A stretch of DNA of 64,000 nucleotides from Talpa occidentalis (taxonomy: Eukaryota; Chordata; Mammalia; Eulipotyphla; Talpidae). How positions within the stretch are numbered: the first letter of the stretch is position 1; the number at the start of each line of letters is the position of its first letter. The notes under the pieces are model-generated. The model was not told the origin of the DNA. It was given only the letters and a program-made list of their open reading frames with translations, and made no database searches. The position numbers and the translations under genes were made by a program. Below are positions 46,581-57,902 of the stretch, in pieces. The stretch covers positions 96,432,684 to 96,496,683 of the forward strand of contig NW_026555331.1 in the NCBI RefSeq assembly GCF_014898055.3. Reading direction: 5' to 3'.

Positions 46581-47886
46581 TTATTAACTACACAATTTAT
46601 CTTTCTTCAATCATTTTTCAAATCAAATCACGCTTTTTGAATAAGTTGTATATAATTTGTTTCTTTTCTTCTAAATGTAACATTATTTCTTGTGTTCTTG
46701 TGTAATTCAAGCTATATCTTCAGAATGACAAAATAATTGGTTTCAAAGTCAGAAAATACTATCACCTAGTATTTTTTTTCTACTTCCTTAAATTGGAAAG
46801 AGTGTTTTGCGTGTGATGCTTATTAATTTTTTTTATTGTGTTGAAAACTAATTATCTAGTCCAATACCTACAGCCTCGTGTTCTGTTATCAAGAGTCTCA
46901 AGTTGGTATTAAAAACCCGGCTTACTGTGGGGACTTTGAGTACTTCCAACACTGTGTCACTGGGAAATTCATGTCATTTTGTTAAAAGGTTGAAGGAAGA
47001 ATTTAACTTCCTTACTTTTTAAGCTCTACTACACTAGCTCAGTTCCTGGGGTAAAAAAAAGATGTTTGCTATATTTGTTAAATTTATTTTCAAATATTTA
47101 CTTCAATATCTTGATTATTAAATGATGAAATAGAGGCATATGGCCCAAACTCACTGTCAAAGACTATAATTTAGTGAAAGCATCAATATTTTCTGTACAA
47201 ATAGTGTAAAATTTATATTTAGATATTTCTTTTGCTTTCATGAAAGTTTTATGATAATTGATATTTGTACACTTGAAACAATGGCTATGTTTTCTATTAA
47301 TTCTGGATCTGGAATAAAATCTTTGACCAATTAATTGAATTTTTCCCCACAAGGTGAAAGAGACAGATAGTCAATAAAGATATTTCACAGCAACATTTTG
47401 GATTTTGTAAAAATTTTCAAGTACAAGGTAGTTCTCCTTTACTGAATTTTTATTATATGGAAGAGCACTTAAATTATAATAATAAGGATAAATACATGGC
47501 CCTGGATAAAGGTTACAGACACTACTAGTTGCTCCCCAATAGTTACCCCCTGTCCTTAGGATAGCAATGCCCACTCAGGGGATAAATTATGATTAGACTG
47601 AGTCAATCATAATTTGGTTCCTTGATTTCTAGTCTTCCTTGCAGGTAATTATAGTCATGTTATCCAGGCCCAGCCACTAGATGTGCAGATGTCAGCTATA
47701 GATTTTTGGAATTTTTGCTTACCTATCATAATGGAAGAGTCACAAAATGTATGACCCCTGTCTCCAGCTTTCTGCTTGAACAAAGCATCTGTGGTTGAAT
47801 GAAACTTCAGAAACCATCTTGTGACCATATGACAGCAATCCTAATGACAAAAGTCAATGAAATAAGGACAATAAAAATAAGACATT
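46581..47886. other. Unique or unclassified old repeat DNA
   Basis: No gene seen. 47590-47830 (GACTGAGTCAATCATAATTTGG, TGGAAGAGTCACAAAATG, CCAGCTTTCTGCTTG) could be an old LTR distantly like that at 9095, but I cannot assign it. Confidence 0.35.
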
Positions 47887-47904
47887 GAAAAATATTGGGT
47901 CTTT

Positions 47905-49603
47905 CATCCCCTGCTCATGGACTGGAAGAATTAACATTATGAAAATGTCCATCCTACCAAAAGCAATATACAGATTCAATGCTATTCCAATGAAATTCTC
48001 AATGACATTCTTCAAAGAAATAGAACAAATATTGATAAAATTCATATGGAACCACAAAAAACCACAAATAGCCAAAGCCATACTGATGAAAACAAAGGAG
48101 AAAGGAGGTATCACACTTCCAAACTTCAAGCTATACTACAAAGCCATAATAATTAAAACAGTTTGGTATTGGAACAAAAACAGACACACAGACCAATGGA
48201 ACTGAACAGAGAGCCCAGATATAAAACCACACTTTTATGGACAACTGATCTTTGACAAAGGAGCAAAGAATATGCAATGGAACACGGACAGTTTGTTCAA
48301 TAATTGGTGCTGGGAAAACTGGATCACCACACGCAAAAAAATGAAACTAGACCACTACCTTTCACTGTGCACAAAAATCAACTCAAAATGGGTAAAAGAA
48401 CCGGACATAAGACCTGAAACCATAAAATATATAGAAGAAAATATAGGTAAAACACTACAAGACATACATAGCAATAACATCTTTAAAGACTCATCACCCA
48501 AAGCAAAGAAAGTCAAGGAAAAGATAAATACCTGGGATTACATCAAACTGAAAACCTCCTGCACAGCAAAAGAGACAATAACCAAAACAGAGAGACACCC
48601 CACTGATTGGGAAAAAAAAAATCTTTGCACTCCAGTCAACTGATAAGGGACTGATGACAAAGATATACAAAGAATTCACACAACTCAACAAAAATAAAAT
48701 AAACAATCCAGTCAAGAAATGGGATGAAGAACTTAAAAGACATTTCTCCAAAGAGGAAATGCAAATGGCCAATAGGCATATGAAAAAATTTTCAACATCC
48801 CTTTAATCAGGAAAATGCAAATCAAACCCACATTGAGACACCACCTTACACCAGTAAGAATGGCACATATCAAAAAAACAAGCAACAACAAATGTTGGTG
48901 AGGATGTGGTGAAAAAGGAACTCTCCTACATTGCTGGTGGGAGTGCAAACTGGTCCAACCACTATGGAAAGCTGTCTGGAAGTTCCTCAGTCTACTAAAA
49001 ATGGAGCTACCATACAACCTGGCAATTCCACTACTAGGGATCTACCCAAAGGACACAAAAACATTGATTCAAAAGAACACCTGTACACCTATGTTTATGG
49101 CAACACTATTTACAATAGGTAAAACCTGGAAACAACCCAACAAAATAGATGACTGGATCAAGAAGATGTGGTCTATATACACAATGGAATATTACTCAGC
49201 AAACAAGATAAACTCATGCCATTTGCAGCAATGTTGACGGAACTAGAAGGACTTATGCTCAGTGAAATAAGCCAGAAGGAAAAAGAAAAATATCGGATGG
49301 TTTCGTTTATAGCAGAAATATAGGGGAACCAAATAAGATCAATGTAAAAAAAAAATAGTAACAGTACAAAACACAACAAAGCAAAAATGGACAATTATAA
49401 ATCAGAGACATACCGCAGGGGAGGAGGAGGGAGAGGGATCAGAAGGAGGGAAGGAGGAGCACAGGGGTCTGTGGTTATGGTCCACAGGTGCATTGGGGAA
49501 GGAAATTCCATGGGGACTACACCTGAGGAGGTAGGGGGAAGCAAATATTGTTTAAAATGAACAATGATGTAAAAATTTTTTTTCAATTTAAAAAAAGGTC
49601 AAA
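47905..49603 (+). mobile_element. Young 5'-truncated LINE-1, 1.7 kb, ORF2 second half
   Basis: Perfect 18-bp TSD GAAAAATATTGGGTCTTT at 47887-47904 and 49604-49621. ORF2 text begins near TGGAAGAATTAACATTATGAAAATG and runs past the RT thumb into the C-terminal domain. Separate frames at 47885-48205 and 48272-48643 and 49001-49237 show that at least two frameshifts have accumulated. The 3' UTR is of the GGAGGAGGAGGGAGAGG type, as at 26627. No promoter, endonuclease or RT core is present. Confidence 0.95.
48272..48643 (+). pseudogene. LINE-1 ORF2 fragment, frameshifted
   Basis: 123-codon frame from the post-RT part of L1 ORF2 (words [42 protein letters not shown]). It runs off frame at an A-run near 48610, where an extra A after GATTGGG probably broke the reading. 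The neighbouring frames 47885-48205 and 49001-49237 carry the adjacent parts of ORF2. Confidence 0.85.
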
Positions 49604-49701
49604 GAAAAATATTGGGTCTTTGATGGAATCACTGAAGAACGGAATCAATGCCATGAAACACCTACTCCAGGCTTTTTATTATATAAAGAAAAAAATAACT
49701 A

Positions 49702-49976
49702 GGGGCCTCCCCAGTGGCGCAGGGGTTAAAGTCTCAGAGCTATCAAACTATCATGAGCCACTGTGGCTTGAGTTCTATCTCCAGTCAGGGAGCCACCCAC
49801 ATGGTGCAGCAGACCTCTCCTGTCTCACCTGCTGCTCCCCTCAGCAGTGTATTTCAGTAGATCTGCCTGTTCTGTTCCCCACTCTGTCTCTAATGGGACC
49901 TCTAGCACTCCCCCCCTTGCCTGCACTCCCGTTCTTGTATGCATAAATAAACAAAAATAAATTTTTTTTAAAAAAA
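49702..49976 (+). mobile_element. tRNA-derived SINE, subfamily c
   Basis: Head GTGGCGCAGGGGTTAAAGTCTC, GCTATCAAACTATCATGAGCC, CTCCAGTCAGGGAGCCACCC; 3' end CCCGTTCTTGTATGCATAAATAAACAAAAATAAAT. Flanks AAAAATAACTAGG and AAAAAACTACTTAGG look like a decayed TSD. Diverged, an older subfamily. Confidence 0.88.
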
Positions 49977-50569
49977 CTACTTAGGAGAAAGCCATACATT
50001 TCCCCGTATGAAAGAGTATTCTACAAAATTCATAGAATGATAACATTTTATCTGTCAATGAGAAATAGTCTTTTTTTAAAAAATCAATTATTAGGAAATA
50101 CATTTCAAATCTAAGTACACCATTGACCTCATTTCCTTTGAAATTTCTGACATTAAAAACAAATTTCTTTTATCCCTGTAATGAACATGTAAAGCTGACA
50201 AACAAAACTAAAATCATTAAGGTGCCTGCGAGCACTGAGTTCAAGTAGCTTAGGCCACATACTGAGTGTTAAGGACTAATAAAGCAGATGGTGCCTGAGC
50301 CTATGCCTGATAAGAAGGTAGCCACTACCTGAAGCAGACTCAGAGCAGTCCTGAAAACTGGCTCAGAGCAAAAGACCTGCCCGAGGCTACTCTTCCGGAG
50401 TCCAATTCGCTTTGCTGCCTCCCTTTGGACTCAGACTCACTCTCCAGCTGAAACCTCTCCTCACTTCTGCTCCTCGCTCCCCGTGGCTACTGTCTTCAAT
50501 CAAAGGTACTTTGAGAACTTAGGGTTGGCTTGCCTATATGAACTAAAGTGTGTGTGTGACCAATATAGG

Positions 50570-50575
50570 AATAAA
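50570..50575 (+). promoter_or_regulatory. Probable LTR polyadenylation signal
   Basis: AATAAA inside AGGAATAAAATTCTC. The SINE inserted 11 bp downstream, so the signal and its downstream element are now separated by about 280 bp. Confidence 0.5.
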
Positions 50576-50585
50576 ATTCTCTTTG

Positions 50586-50854
50586 AGAGGCCTCCCCGGT
50601 GGCACAGCGGGTTGAGTGCAGCACTGTGAGGCTGACCGCAGCCTCTGCAGCGCGGGTTCTATTCCCAGCCAGTCAGGGAGATACCCACATGGCACAGCAG
50701 ACCTCTCCTGTCTTGCCCGCTGCTCCCCTCAGCAGTGTATTTCATCACTCTGCCTGTTCTGCCTCCCGCTCTGTCTCTGGTAAATCCTCTCACCCTCCCA
50801 TGCCTCTGGCCTGTACCCCGGTTCTTGTATAAATAAAAAATAAATCTAAAAAAA
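50586..50854 (+). mobile_element. tRNA-derived SINE, subfamily b
   Basis: Perfect 13-bp TSD AAAATTCTCTTTG (50573-50585 and 50855-50867). Head GTGGCACAGCGGGTTGAGTGC then AGCACTGTGAGGCTGACCGC; 3' end GCCTCTGGCCTGTACCCCGGTTCTTG. Inserted into the LTR above, so it is younger than that LTR. Confidence 0.95.
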
Positions 50855-50910
50855 AAAATTCTCTTTGCGAGCCAACTTCTGACTGAAGCTTATCTATCAT
50901 GCTCACAACA

Positions 50911-52183
50911 ACTCCAAACCAGTTCAGTCTTCATAGCCATGTAAACAACTTGTGTCTTTGTCAAATATACATGCATATGTGCATAAACACACACACACAC
51001 ACATATATAATACACTCCTTTGAATGATTTTTTTTCCCCTTAGAAAAAATTAGTTTTACATATCCCTTAGTTTTACATGTTTGGGAAAGGGAATAATGGG
51101 AATAATAGGGTCTCTTGGCTGCACAGAAGACTCTTCTAATATACTTCAACTCCCATGTAAGCCCAATGTCATAGCATTTTTTAGAAGAATAGTAAACTGA
51201 ACTCTTACACCAATTGTGTCCAAATTAATGACTTGTGAGGAATCTTGGTTTCAATTTCACCAAAACAGGGACAACCACAGAAATAGCAGAGCAAATAATA
51301 AAGATCTCTTGGACAGAGCTTCTTACCCATGTGACTCTCATCAGAAATCTGGATTTGGGGAGAGCATTTGTCTTCAAAGCTCAAAAGCTATTCTCATTCT
51401 GACTCCATGTACAGACTTGGAAAATTACCTAAATTCTTAACCCCCTAAAATACTAAATTTACATAATAATTTCTTTTTTACTTCACAAGCTGTTGAGAAA
51501 ATGACAAATTTTAGAGTACTGTACATATCAATGCTATTTAAATAGATGTTTACATTTCAAACACCACAGAAATATCCAGTTGCCAGTTTAACTATAACAG
51601 TAAATCCTCCTGCTACATAATCAGACAATATCAGCCCCAGGACTAGTTCATTTGCAGACACCTATCAGAGCACTGATCTTTATGCCTCTACTTGACCTGA
51701 GCACAGGATTATTAGCCTAAATGGTTTTGTTTGTTCTTTTGCTTAATACAGCAATCATCATTCAATCACATAAGAATCTGAAAGATATTATTAGTCAAAC
51801 AGTAAAATTATAAAATTCTTTAAGATAAAATTCTAGAAAAAAATTGCTGTAGTTTCAACATGTCCACAATATTTTAAAATTATGCCAAAAGTGGCCAGTC
51901 TCAGGTTAGCCTTTACACTCTGCTCTTAAACTTTAAAATAACACAATAAATGAGATTAAAATAACATGTAACACAATAATTATTGCTTATTCATTTACTT
52001 ATACATTATTTACATAAAATCTTTTATAGAACATATCAGTGTTCTCCATATCAATATTTTATAGAACCTATCAACATCCTAAAAATATACAATGCAACCA
52101 TTCTTAAACATAAATTTATTTTAAAAATCATTAGAGTCACATGAATTCTCACTGCCCTCAGAAAAAAGACTTAATAAGATTTT
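50911..52183. other. Unique DNA with a (CA)n microsatellite
   Basis: A short (CA)n tract lies at 50988-51002. Otherwise no gene or clear repeat. Frame 51216-51440 is not recognised. Confidence 0.45.
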
Positions 52184-52191
52184 TCCTATTA

Positions 52192-52431
52192 TGGCCCTTT
52201 CTGGTGGCCTAGGGGTTAAGTCTAAGCACTCTCACCACCTCTGCCTGAGTTGAATCCCCGGCCAGGGAGCTAATCCACACATGGCGCAGCAGACTTCTCA
52301 TGTCTCGCCTTCTGCCCCCCTTAGGTATATTTCAGTCAATCTGCCTGTTCTGTTCCCCACTCTGTCTCTGGTGAACCTTCTTATCCCCCACACCTCTAGC
52401 CTACACCCTCGTTATTCTATGTTAAAAAAAA
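52192..52431 (+). mobile_element. tRNA-derived SINE, subfamily c, internally deleted
   Basis: TSD TCCTATTA (52184-52191 and 52432-52439). Head GTGGCCTAGGGGTTAAGTC; the 3' end CCTACACCCTCGTTATTCTATG has lost most of the AATAAA repeat tail. About 240 bp, shorter than other copies. Confidence 0.88.
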
Positions 52432-52439
52432 TCCTATTA

Positions 52440-53099
52440 ACCAGTCAATGGGTAATATAAAAAAGGCAAACAGATCACTAATTTAACTATTGATAATGTT
52501 AAATATGTGTTACCTGTTTTCTAGGAATGTAGAAATAGTATCACTCAACCTACTTTGCTAATTATGGCATAAGAACGCAAAGAAAAAGGTAGTTTATAAA
52601 TGTTCCTTCTTTTTTCTTTTTCATAACATTTTCATAAAAGGTGGAGGTACAGATACTGTTCTGGCTTCACATTTAGCTTCCCTAATCAGAAAAATAGGAA
52701 AGTGAGCAGAGATGAAGAAAGATGAAACAATTAAGAATTGGTGAAAATAAAAATTGTGATGAAATTTTGATAGTCATAAATCCAGTCATCTGAATGGTCA
52801 AAAGCTGACAAAAATAGAACACTACACCACATTAAATTGTTGAAAATCAGTAAGTTTTGTAAACATTTTAAAAATACCCAGAGGGAAAAAGATGTATTAT
52901 ACATTAAAGAACATATATTAAAATTGATACAGTGCAGCAAGGCACTGGCCAAGGACAGTGCCCAAATAGTTTACCAGTCACTCTCTGAGTTCTTTGCCTG
53001 CACACATAATTGCAAGACTACTCAGGTTCAGAGAACAACAACAATAATGGAATTTAATTAACAAAAAAGGGAAACAAAGAGTCACCGAAGCCACAAATG
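52440..53099. other. Unique AT-rich DNA
   Basis: No gene or repeat recognised. Confidence 0.45.
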
Positions 53100-53780
53100 G
53101 CCATTTACCTCACCTGCTGTGCCTAGTGTTTTAAAGTCCTAAACACAAATGTTCCCAAGGTGACATTTTCTGCCACTGAGGGCCTGGAGCACGTGGCAGC
53201 CAGACCTGGAGCACGTGGCAGCCACCACTGAGGGCCTGGAGCACGTGGACCAGGATCCAACTCACAGAGACAATGAAGGACACACCAGGAGATGCTCATG
53301 ATGCTGCCGAGATGCCCCAGCACAGCACCAGCCATGCGATACTCAAAAAACAGCAACTGCAGCTGCCAAAGGACCCAACAAATGGCCCCACTCACACAGC
53401 TCAGCGAGCTCCCAGCTCCAGGTCTTCACCTTCCCTTCCAGACTGTAACAGCAGCAAAACTGGGAAGTTTCAGTCACTTGGCTACCTGCAAAGTCTCCGA
53501 ACTTTTCTTCTCTGAGGTTGACTCTTGGAAGCCTCTCCACATCCTTCACTGACCCACAACAGCCTTCTGGAAGATCAGCACGGTGGGGGCAGAAGTGGCT
53601 GACCCAGGAATTGCTGAAGATCAGGAAATGCTGAAATCCTGAAGACTGAACCTTGGGCCTCTTCTGCAACCCCTTACATTTCTTAAAGAGTCTCCACCCT
53701 CACTGATACTTTCCCTGGGGGCTATCTATCCTGACCAGCAACCCCCACTCCAGGGGGCACCACCTGTAAGTGTTTGACTT
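53100..53780. other. Unclassified GC-rich island
   Basis: About 680 bp clearly richer in G+C than its surroundings. It contains three copies of CCTGGAGCACGTGG (53183-53196, 53205-53218, 53235-53248), each with a CACGTG E-box. Frames cross it on both strands (53273-53515 plus, 53343-53669 minus), but neither resembles a known protein and no splice or start context is convincing. It may be an old LTR, a processed pseudogene fragment or a regulatory island. Confidence 0.45.
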
Positions 53781-53879
53781 CAGCCACCAGGTTACACTAC
53801 CTAATAACCATATTGTCGTTCTAGTTTAAAATTTTCAATGGTTCTTCGTCATTTGTCAGAATCATTGCAAGCCAGACAA

Positions 53880-54450
53880 CAACAGAGAGAATAGAAAATA
53901 ACCATTAACTTAAAATTATATATTCAACAAAAATATTTTAAAGAATTAATTGTGAAATAAAGGCTTTTGCAGATATATAAGAGCAGAGATATTTGCCAGA
54001 AGGCTTGCACTGCAAGCAAAGTGGGGAAGTGTCCCAGTGGATTATGATGGAAGATTATGGGTGCTTTGGCGATGGTTATGGTGTGGTGACATGCATTTGA
54101 AGAGGTGTGAACCAATTTCTCCAAATCAAGTATAGTGTTGTAAACCACTGTTAGTTCAATCAAAAAAATGCAACATAAAAAGCATATATGCTAAATGAAA
54201 GAAACCAGACTGAAAATACTACATAAAATATAATTCCATGTAGTTAAAATTTACACAAGATTACAGTGATAAAAACCAGATGAGCGGTTACTAGGAAAGG
54301 GGTATGGAGAGTTTTGAGGGTGATGGAAAGGTTGTATTATATCACAAGCATGGAAGGAGTTATATTACTACATACTTCTGTAAAAAACTCCTCAAGTTGT
54401 ACCCTTAGGCTGGTAAATATGATTGTATTATCTGTTCTACCTTAGTAAAG
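53880..54450 (+). mobile_element. Ancient LINE-1 fragments
   Basis: 53920-54020 (TTCAACAAAAATATTTTAAAG, ATTTGCCAGAAGGCTTGCACTGC) resembles the L1M ORF1/inter-ORF region. 54150-54440 (GAAAGAAACCAGACTGAAAATACTACATA, GGTTACTAGGAAAGG, CTCAAGTTGTACCC) resembles an L1M 3' UTR. The gap between them implies internal deletion or two fragments. Confidence 0.6.
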
Positions 54451-54777
54451 ATTACAAAAGGAATTGATATGCAGCAAACACTTAATGGGTGCCTATTCTG
54501 TTTCAGGTATATTTCTAAGAGCAAAAGATGCAACACTGAGGCAGTAGAGAAAATCCTTGCTTTTGTGGAATTTCCATTCTAGACAAGAAGTGGGAGGACA
54601 GATTATAAACAGATTAAGAACAAAATGTTGGAGTGATAAGAGTTATATAAAAAATAAAATGTATTTTAATAGGGAGAGTGACTTGGGGGAGCACTATAAG
54701 CCACGTAGCCAGAAAATGCTGGACGCAAAGGGCATTCCAAGCAGAAAGAGTTGGGGGAATCAAAACATGGAGGCCAG

Positions 54778-55043
54778 GGCCTCCCCGGTGGCACAGCAGT
54801 TGAGCGCTGGGTGGCAAAGCTGCCCACAGCCTCTGCAGCACCAGTTCAATCCCCAGCCGCAGGGTGAGGGTCCCACAAGGCGCACAGACCTCTCCTGCCA
54901 CCTGCTGCTCCCCTAGCAGCGTACTTCGTCAGTCTGCCTGTTCTGTTCCCCGCTCTGACTCTGGTGAATTCTCTCACCCTCCCGCGCTTCTGACTGTACC
55001 CAGTGCTTGTATAAATAAATTAAATTAAAATTAAAAAAAAAAA
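54778..55043 (+). mobile_element. tRNA-derived SINE, subfamily a
   Basis: Perfect 16-bp TSD AAAACATGGAGGCCAG (54762-54777 and 55044-55059). Head GTGGCACAGCAGTTGAGCGC, B-box region CCAGTTCAATCCCC; tail ACCCAGTGCTTGTATAAATAAAT then A-rich. A young-looking insertion. Confidence 0.95.
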
Positions 55044-55059
55044 AAAACATGGAGGCCAG

Positions 55060-56200
55060 ACATTACAAATTCATGTGCAGATTGTGGAGGACATTGGTGA
55101 CTTTGCCTCACTAGTGTCTAATTCTCTAATTTCATGGTGTGTACATGATAATGAACTGTTTCAGACACTCTCAAGAACTGGTCTTCTGGAAGACTAAATC
55201 ACTGTTATTTAATAATCCCTGAGATCAGGAAGCCTAGATGATTGTTTCTGATGGTACCCTTGCAAGGCTGCAGATGGCTGACCCATTGCATCGTCATCTG
55301 GTGGGCAGAGGGCATCTCTCTGATAATGGCATGAATCCAATCATGAGACTCCACTCTCATGAGTCATCATCTCCCAAAGACTCCAACTTCTAATACTATC
55401 ACATTAGGGGTTAGGATTTCAACATATGAATTTTGGAAGAACACACACATGCAGTCCATTACAGTTATACATAAACTAACAAGAAAAGTAACTAGGAAAG
55501 TGAAAAGTCCCAAACCTGTGTAGGATCATTAGATTATACTGGAAGGAGGGAACTTGGAGACATTTAGATGTGCATCTTGGATAGAAGGAAATTGAAGTAC
55601 AGCAAAATCAAATGAGTTACCCAGATTTACTCTATATTTAAGAACTACTTATATAGGACATTTGAGATTATTGACTCACTCATAACAATTTTGAGATAGG
55701 TACCACTGTGATCCCCAGTTTATAGATGAGGAACAGGGAGTTAAGAATTCAGTGAAAAGGCCAGGATATGTTCCAAGTGGGCGCACTTGACATGTCAGGT
55801 CATTAGCCCCAGCTCTAGCTGTCTTTCTATACCACTCAAGGCCAGAACACTTCCTTTTCTCTGCAAACTTCAGAGTTGGCTGTGTTTCTCATTTTCACAG
55901 ATGAAATTTTCTCTCACCTCAGCTACACTCATTTCGCATCTCACTATAACCAAACCATGACTACTTAAACCACAACAAAACAGCCTCAGTGTTGTACATT
56001 CCTTAAGCAAACAAAAAGGGAGAGCTAGCAAAAAAATAACCACATGCAGTGTCTGCTTTTATTTGTCCTGGAAATAAAGGGAAAAAACTCATTTTGTCCA
56101 TACAACTAATTTCCAGGACAAATACTTGGGTGTGCTGTTTAATTTTATTGTAACCTTCCTTTGTGGAGCTACAGCTGAGGACAGCAGCAAGCCCTTTCTT
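55060..56200. other. Old repeat remnants, no gene
   Basis: 55330-55460 (CATGAATCCAATCATGAGACTCCACTCTCATGA, then ATCACATTAGGGGTTAGGATTTCAACATATGAATTTTGG) is a phrase set common to an ancient mammalian repeat whose class I cannot settle. 55640-55770 (GATAGGTACCACTGTGATCCCCAGTTTATAGATGAGGAA) is MIR-like. The rest is unclassified. Confidence 0.5.
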
Positions 56201-56217
56201 CACTTCACTCGCTACAC

Positions 56218-56421
56218 TTTTTTTTTATAATAAATTTTATTTTTATATTCCCCATACAATTGTAACTCCCTTATTTGACCCCAATCCCTCCCCTCCTGCC
56301 CCTTACCCCCATAGAGTGTCTCTGGTTCATAGTTTTTTGTTGATTTTGATTTTCACTTTCTTATATTCATTTTCCTGGTCCCTTATTTAAGTTTTCTAGA
56401 TTCCTGCTATGAGTGAGACTA
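56218..56421 (-). mobile_element. Young LINE-1 3'-end stub, minus strand
   Basis: T-run, then ATAATAAATTTTATTTTTATATTCCCCATACAATTG and, at the far end, TCTAGATTCCTGCTATGAGTGAGAC, the complement of the 3' UTR and last ORF2 codons seen at 2471-3342. Flanks TCACTCGCTACAC (56205-56217) and TCACTCTCTATAC (56422-56434) are an 11/13 match, consistent with a TSD. Confidence 0.9.
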
Positions 56422-56630
56422 TCACTCTCTATACTTAAGCCATCTTTTCATCATGTAAAACAGGGTGTTGAGGAGAATTTGACCCAGAATGATTTGCTAG
56501 TATTCACGGCAAGAAACAGGAGAGATGAATCCACATTTTTAAAAGAATGTCAATAACTGCCAGAGTTTATGAAGGGGTGGCAAAATCAGACTACCACAGT
56601 CATTCCCACTGCCTCTCCTAATCTCTACCA

Positions 56631-56808
56631 GTGGTTCTCAGTCTTGGTTGCACAATATAATCACCAGGGAGTTTACAAAGCTGCTGCTGAGATGCCTCCT
56701 GTGGCGATAATTACTTAATGGATCTGAGGTGCCACCTGAGGAATGGAATTGCTTAAATTCTCTGGGTGATTCTAATGGCAGGCAAGCTTGGAATGATTTA
56801 TCTAAAAG
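56631..56808 (+). mobile_element. Ancient hAT-type MITE
   Basis: CAGTGGTTCTCAGTCTTGGTTGCACAATATAATCACCAGGGAG at the start and TCTGGGTGATTCTAATGGCAGGCAAG near the end are the imperfect inverted halves of the same MER-type MITE family seen at 46213. Confidence 0.75.
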
Positions 56809-57588
56809 GGTGGGGTGCAAACACTGGCCTTGAATACAATGTGAGAGGAAATTCTCTCTTTCAAGTTGGGAGGCTTGGATAGATAGCCTGGAGGGTGAGA
56901 AGGTGCTATTGTAGGTAACAAAGCCTCTGCTATATGAACAAAGGAAAGGAATGAGGAAATAATGGTGAAAAAAAGGAGACTGAAGTAGAAAGGATGTCTG
57001 AGCTTGTATGGGCCAAAAAAGATGTGCAGAAATTAACTGTGCTCCAGCTGTCTTTCATGGTAGCACATCCAAAAAAGTCTGTTTACTACCTATTGGCTGA
57101 ACGGTGGATTGTGGCAATACAAGGTTGTGGCTAGACTGCTAGCAGAGGGGTTTATGGGGGCTGGAGAATATGGAATCCCAACATCATACCATACTTTGTA
57201 CCTGGGAGGAGGTTGACACTTGAATGCTGTCCCATGAAGTCACCAAAGGCTGGTAGAGTGTGGATATAAAAGGCTACTTTCAAGTTAGACAAGAGCAGAA
57301 CACTTGAGCACCTGGAGCAATAGGCATACATCACTAGGTATGACCTGGAAGGGGTGGGGTGGGGAAGGGAGTTGACTTTGCATCCAAGAACTACTCAGTA
57401 AAACACCTTGTTAATAAGATTGGAGCCATGGGTAGGGATCAGGAATAGATCAGCAGACTCACCCTCCCTAAAACCCTAATCAGTTTGACCCATCCTTTTC
57501 TCTGTCAATAAGACCAGGATTTTGCTCTTCCAGCAGCAACCAGCATCCTATAGTCTTCAGGACGCCCTTTCTTTTCTTTATCAGTGTG
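56809..57588. other. Unique DNA
   Basis: No gene or repeat supported. A G-rich GGGGTGGGGTGGGGAAGGG run lies near 57350. Confidence 0.45.
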
Positions 57589-57707
57589 GTATTGTTATAG
57601 AGCAGCCCCGATATTGAACGGGTTCCTGGTTGTGGGTCCTCACCCGTGCGCTTTAAAGGGACTTATGAATACTCTACTACAGACACACACAAAAGGTTAA
57701 TAAAAGG

Positions 57708-57713
57708 TTTATT
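57708..57713 (-). promoter_or_regulatory. LTR polyadenylation signal AATAAA
   Basis: TTTATT on plus, AATAAA on minus, located between the TATA box and the LTR 3' end as expected for the R region. Confidence 0.7.
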
Positions 57714-57895
57714 TACAAGAGAAAAGGAAATAAGGGAAATGTACAACTCAGGGAGAAAATAGGGAAATAAAGTCTTTAATGTGTCCTACCCGATCCGACG
57801 ACCTGGAAACCCAAAGTCACTCTCAGAGCTGGCCGGACGCTGCGAGCTGGCGGAGAGCCAAAAATGGGGGATCCTCCAAAGCCCACGTGTCTGCC

Positions 57896-57902
57896 TTTTA
57901 TA
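57896..57902 (-). promoter_or_regulatory. LTR TATA box
   Basis: TATAAAA on the minus strand in GGATATAAAAGGCAG. A CACGTG E-box sits about 13 nt upstream (57884-57889). A transcription start would be expected about 25-30 nt downstream, near 57870. Confidence 0.7.

Larger units (their letters stand above)
50188..50905 (+). mobile_element. Probable LTR interrupted by a SINE
   Basis: Without the SINE (50586-50854) and its 13-bp TSD copy this is about 436 bp. It starts TGTAAAGCTG and ends CATGCTCA, so TG...CA ends are possible. Flanking pentamers GAACA (50183-50187) and CAACA (50906-50910) differ at one base. AATAAA at 50570-50575 is followed by TTCTCTTTG...GCGAGCC, then a short 3' segment, as in an R/U5 region. 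GC-rich U3-like stretch 50380-50480. I infer a class I or III retroviral solo LTR; boundaries are provisional. Confidence 0.6.

Noticed and set aside
53273..53669. Overlapping frames suggesting an exon or processed pseudogene
   Set aside because: I find no recognisable domain, splice pair or poly(A) remnant. Kept only as an unclassified GC-rich island.
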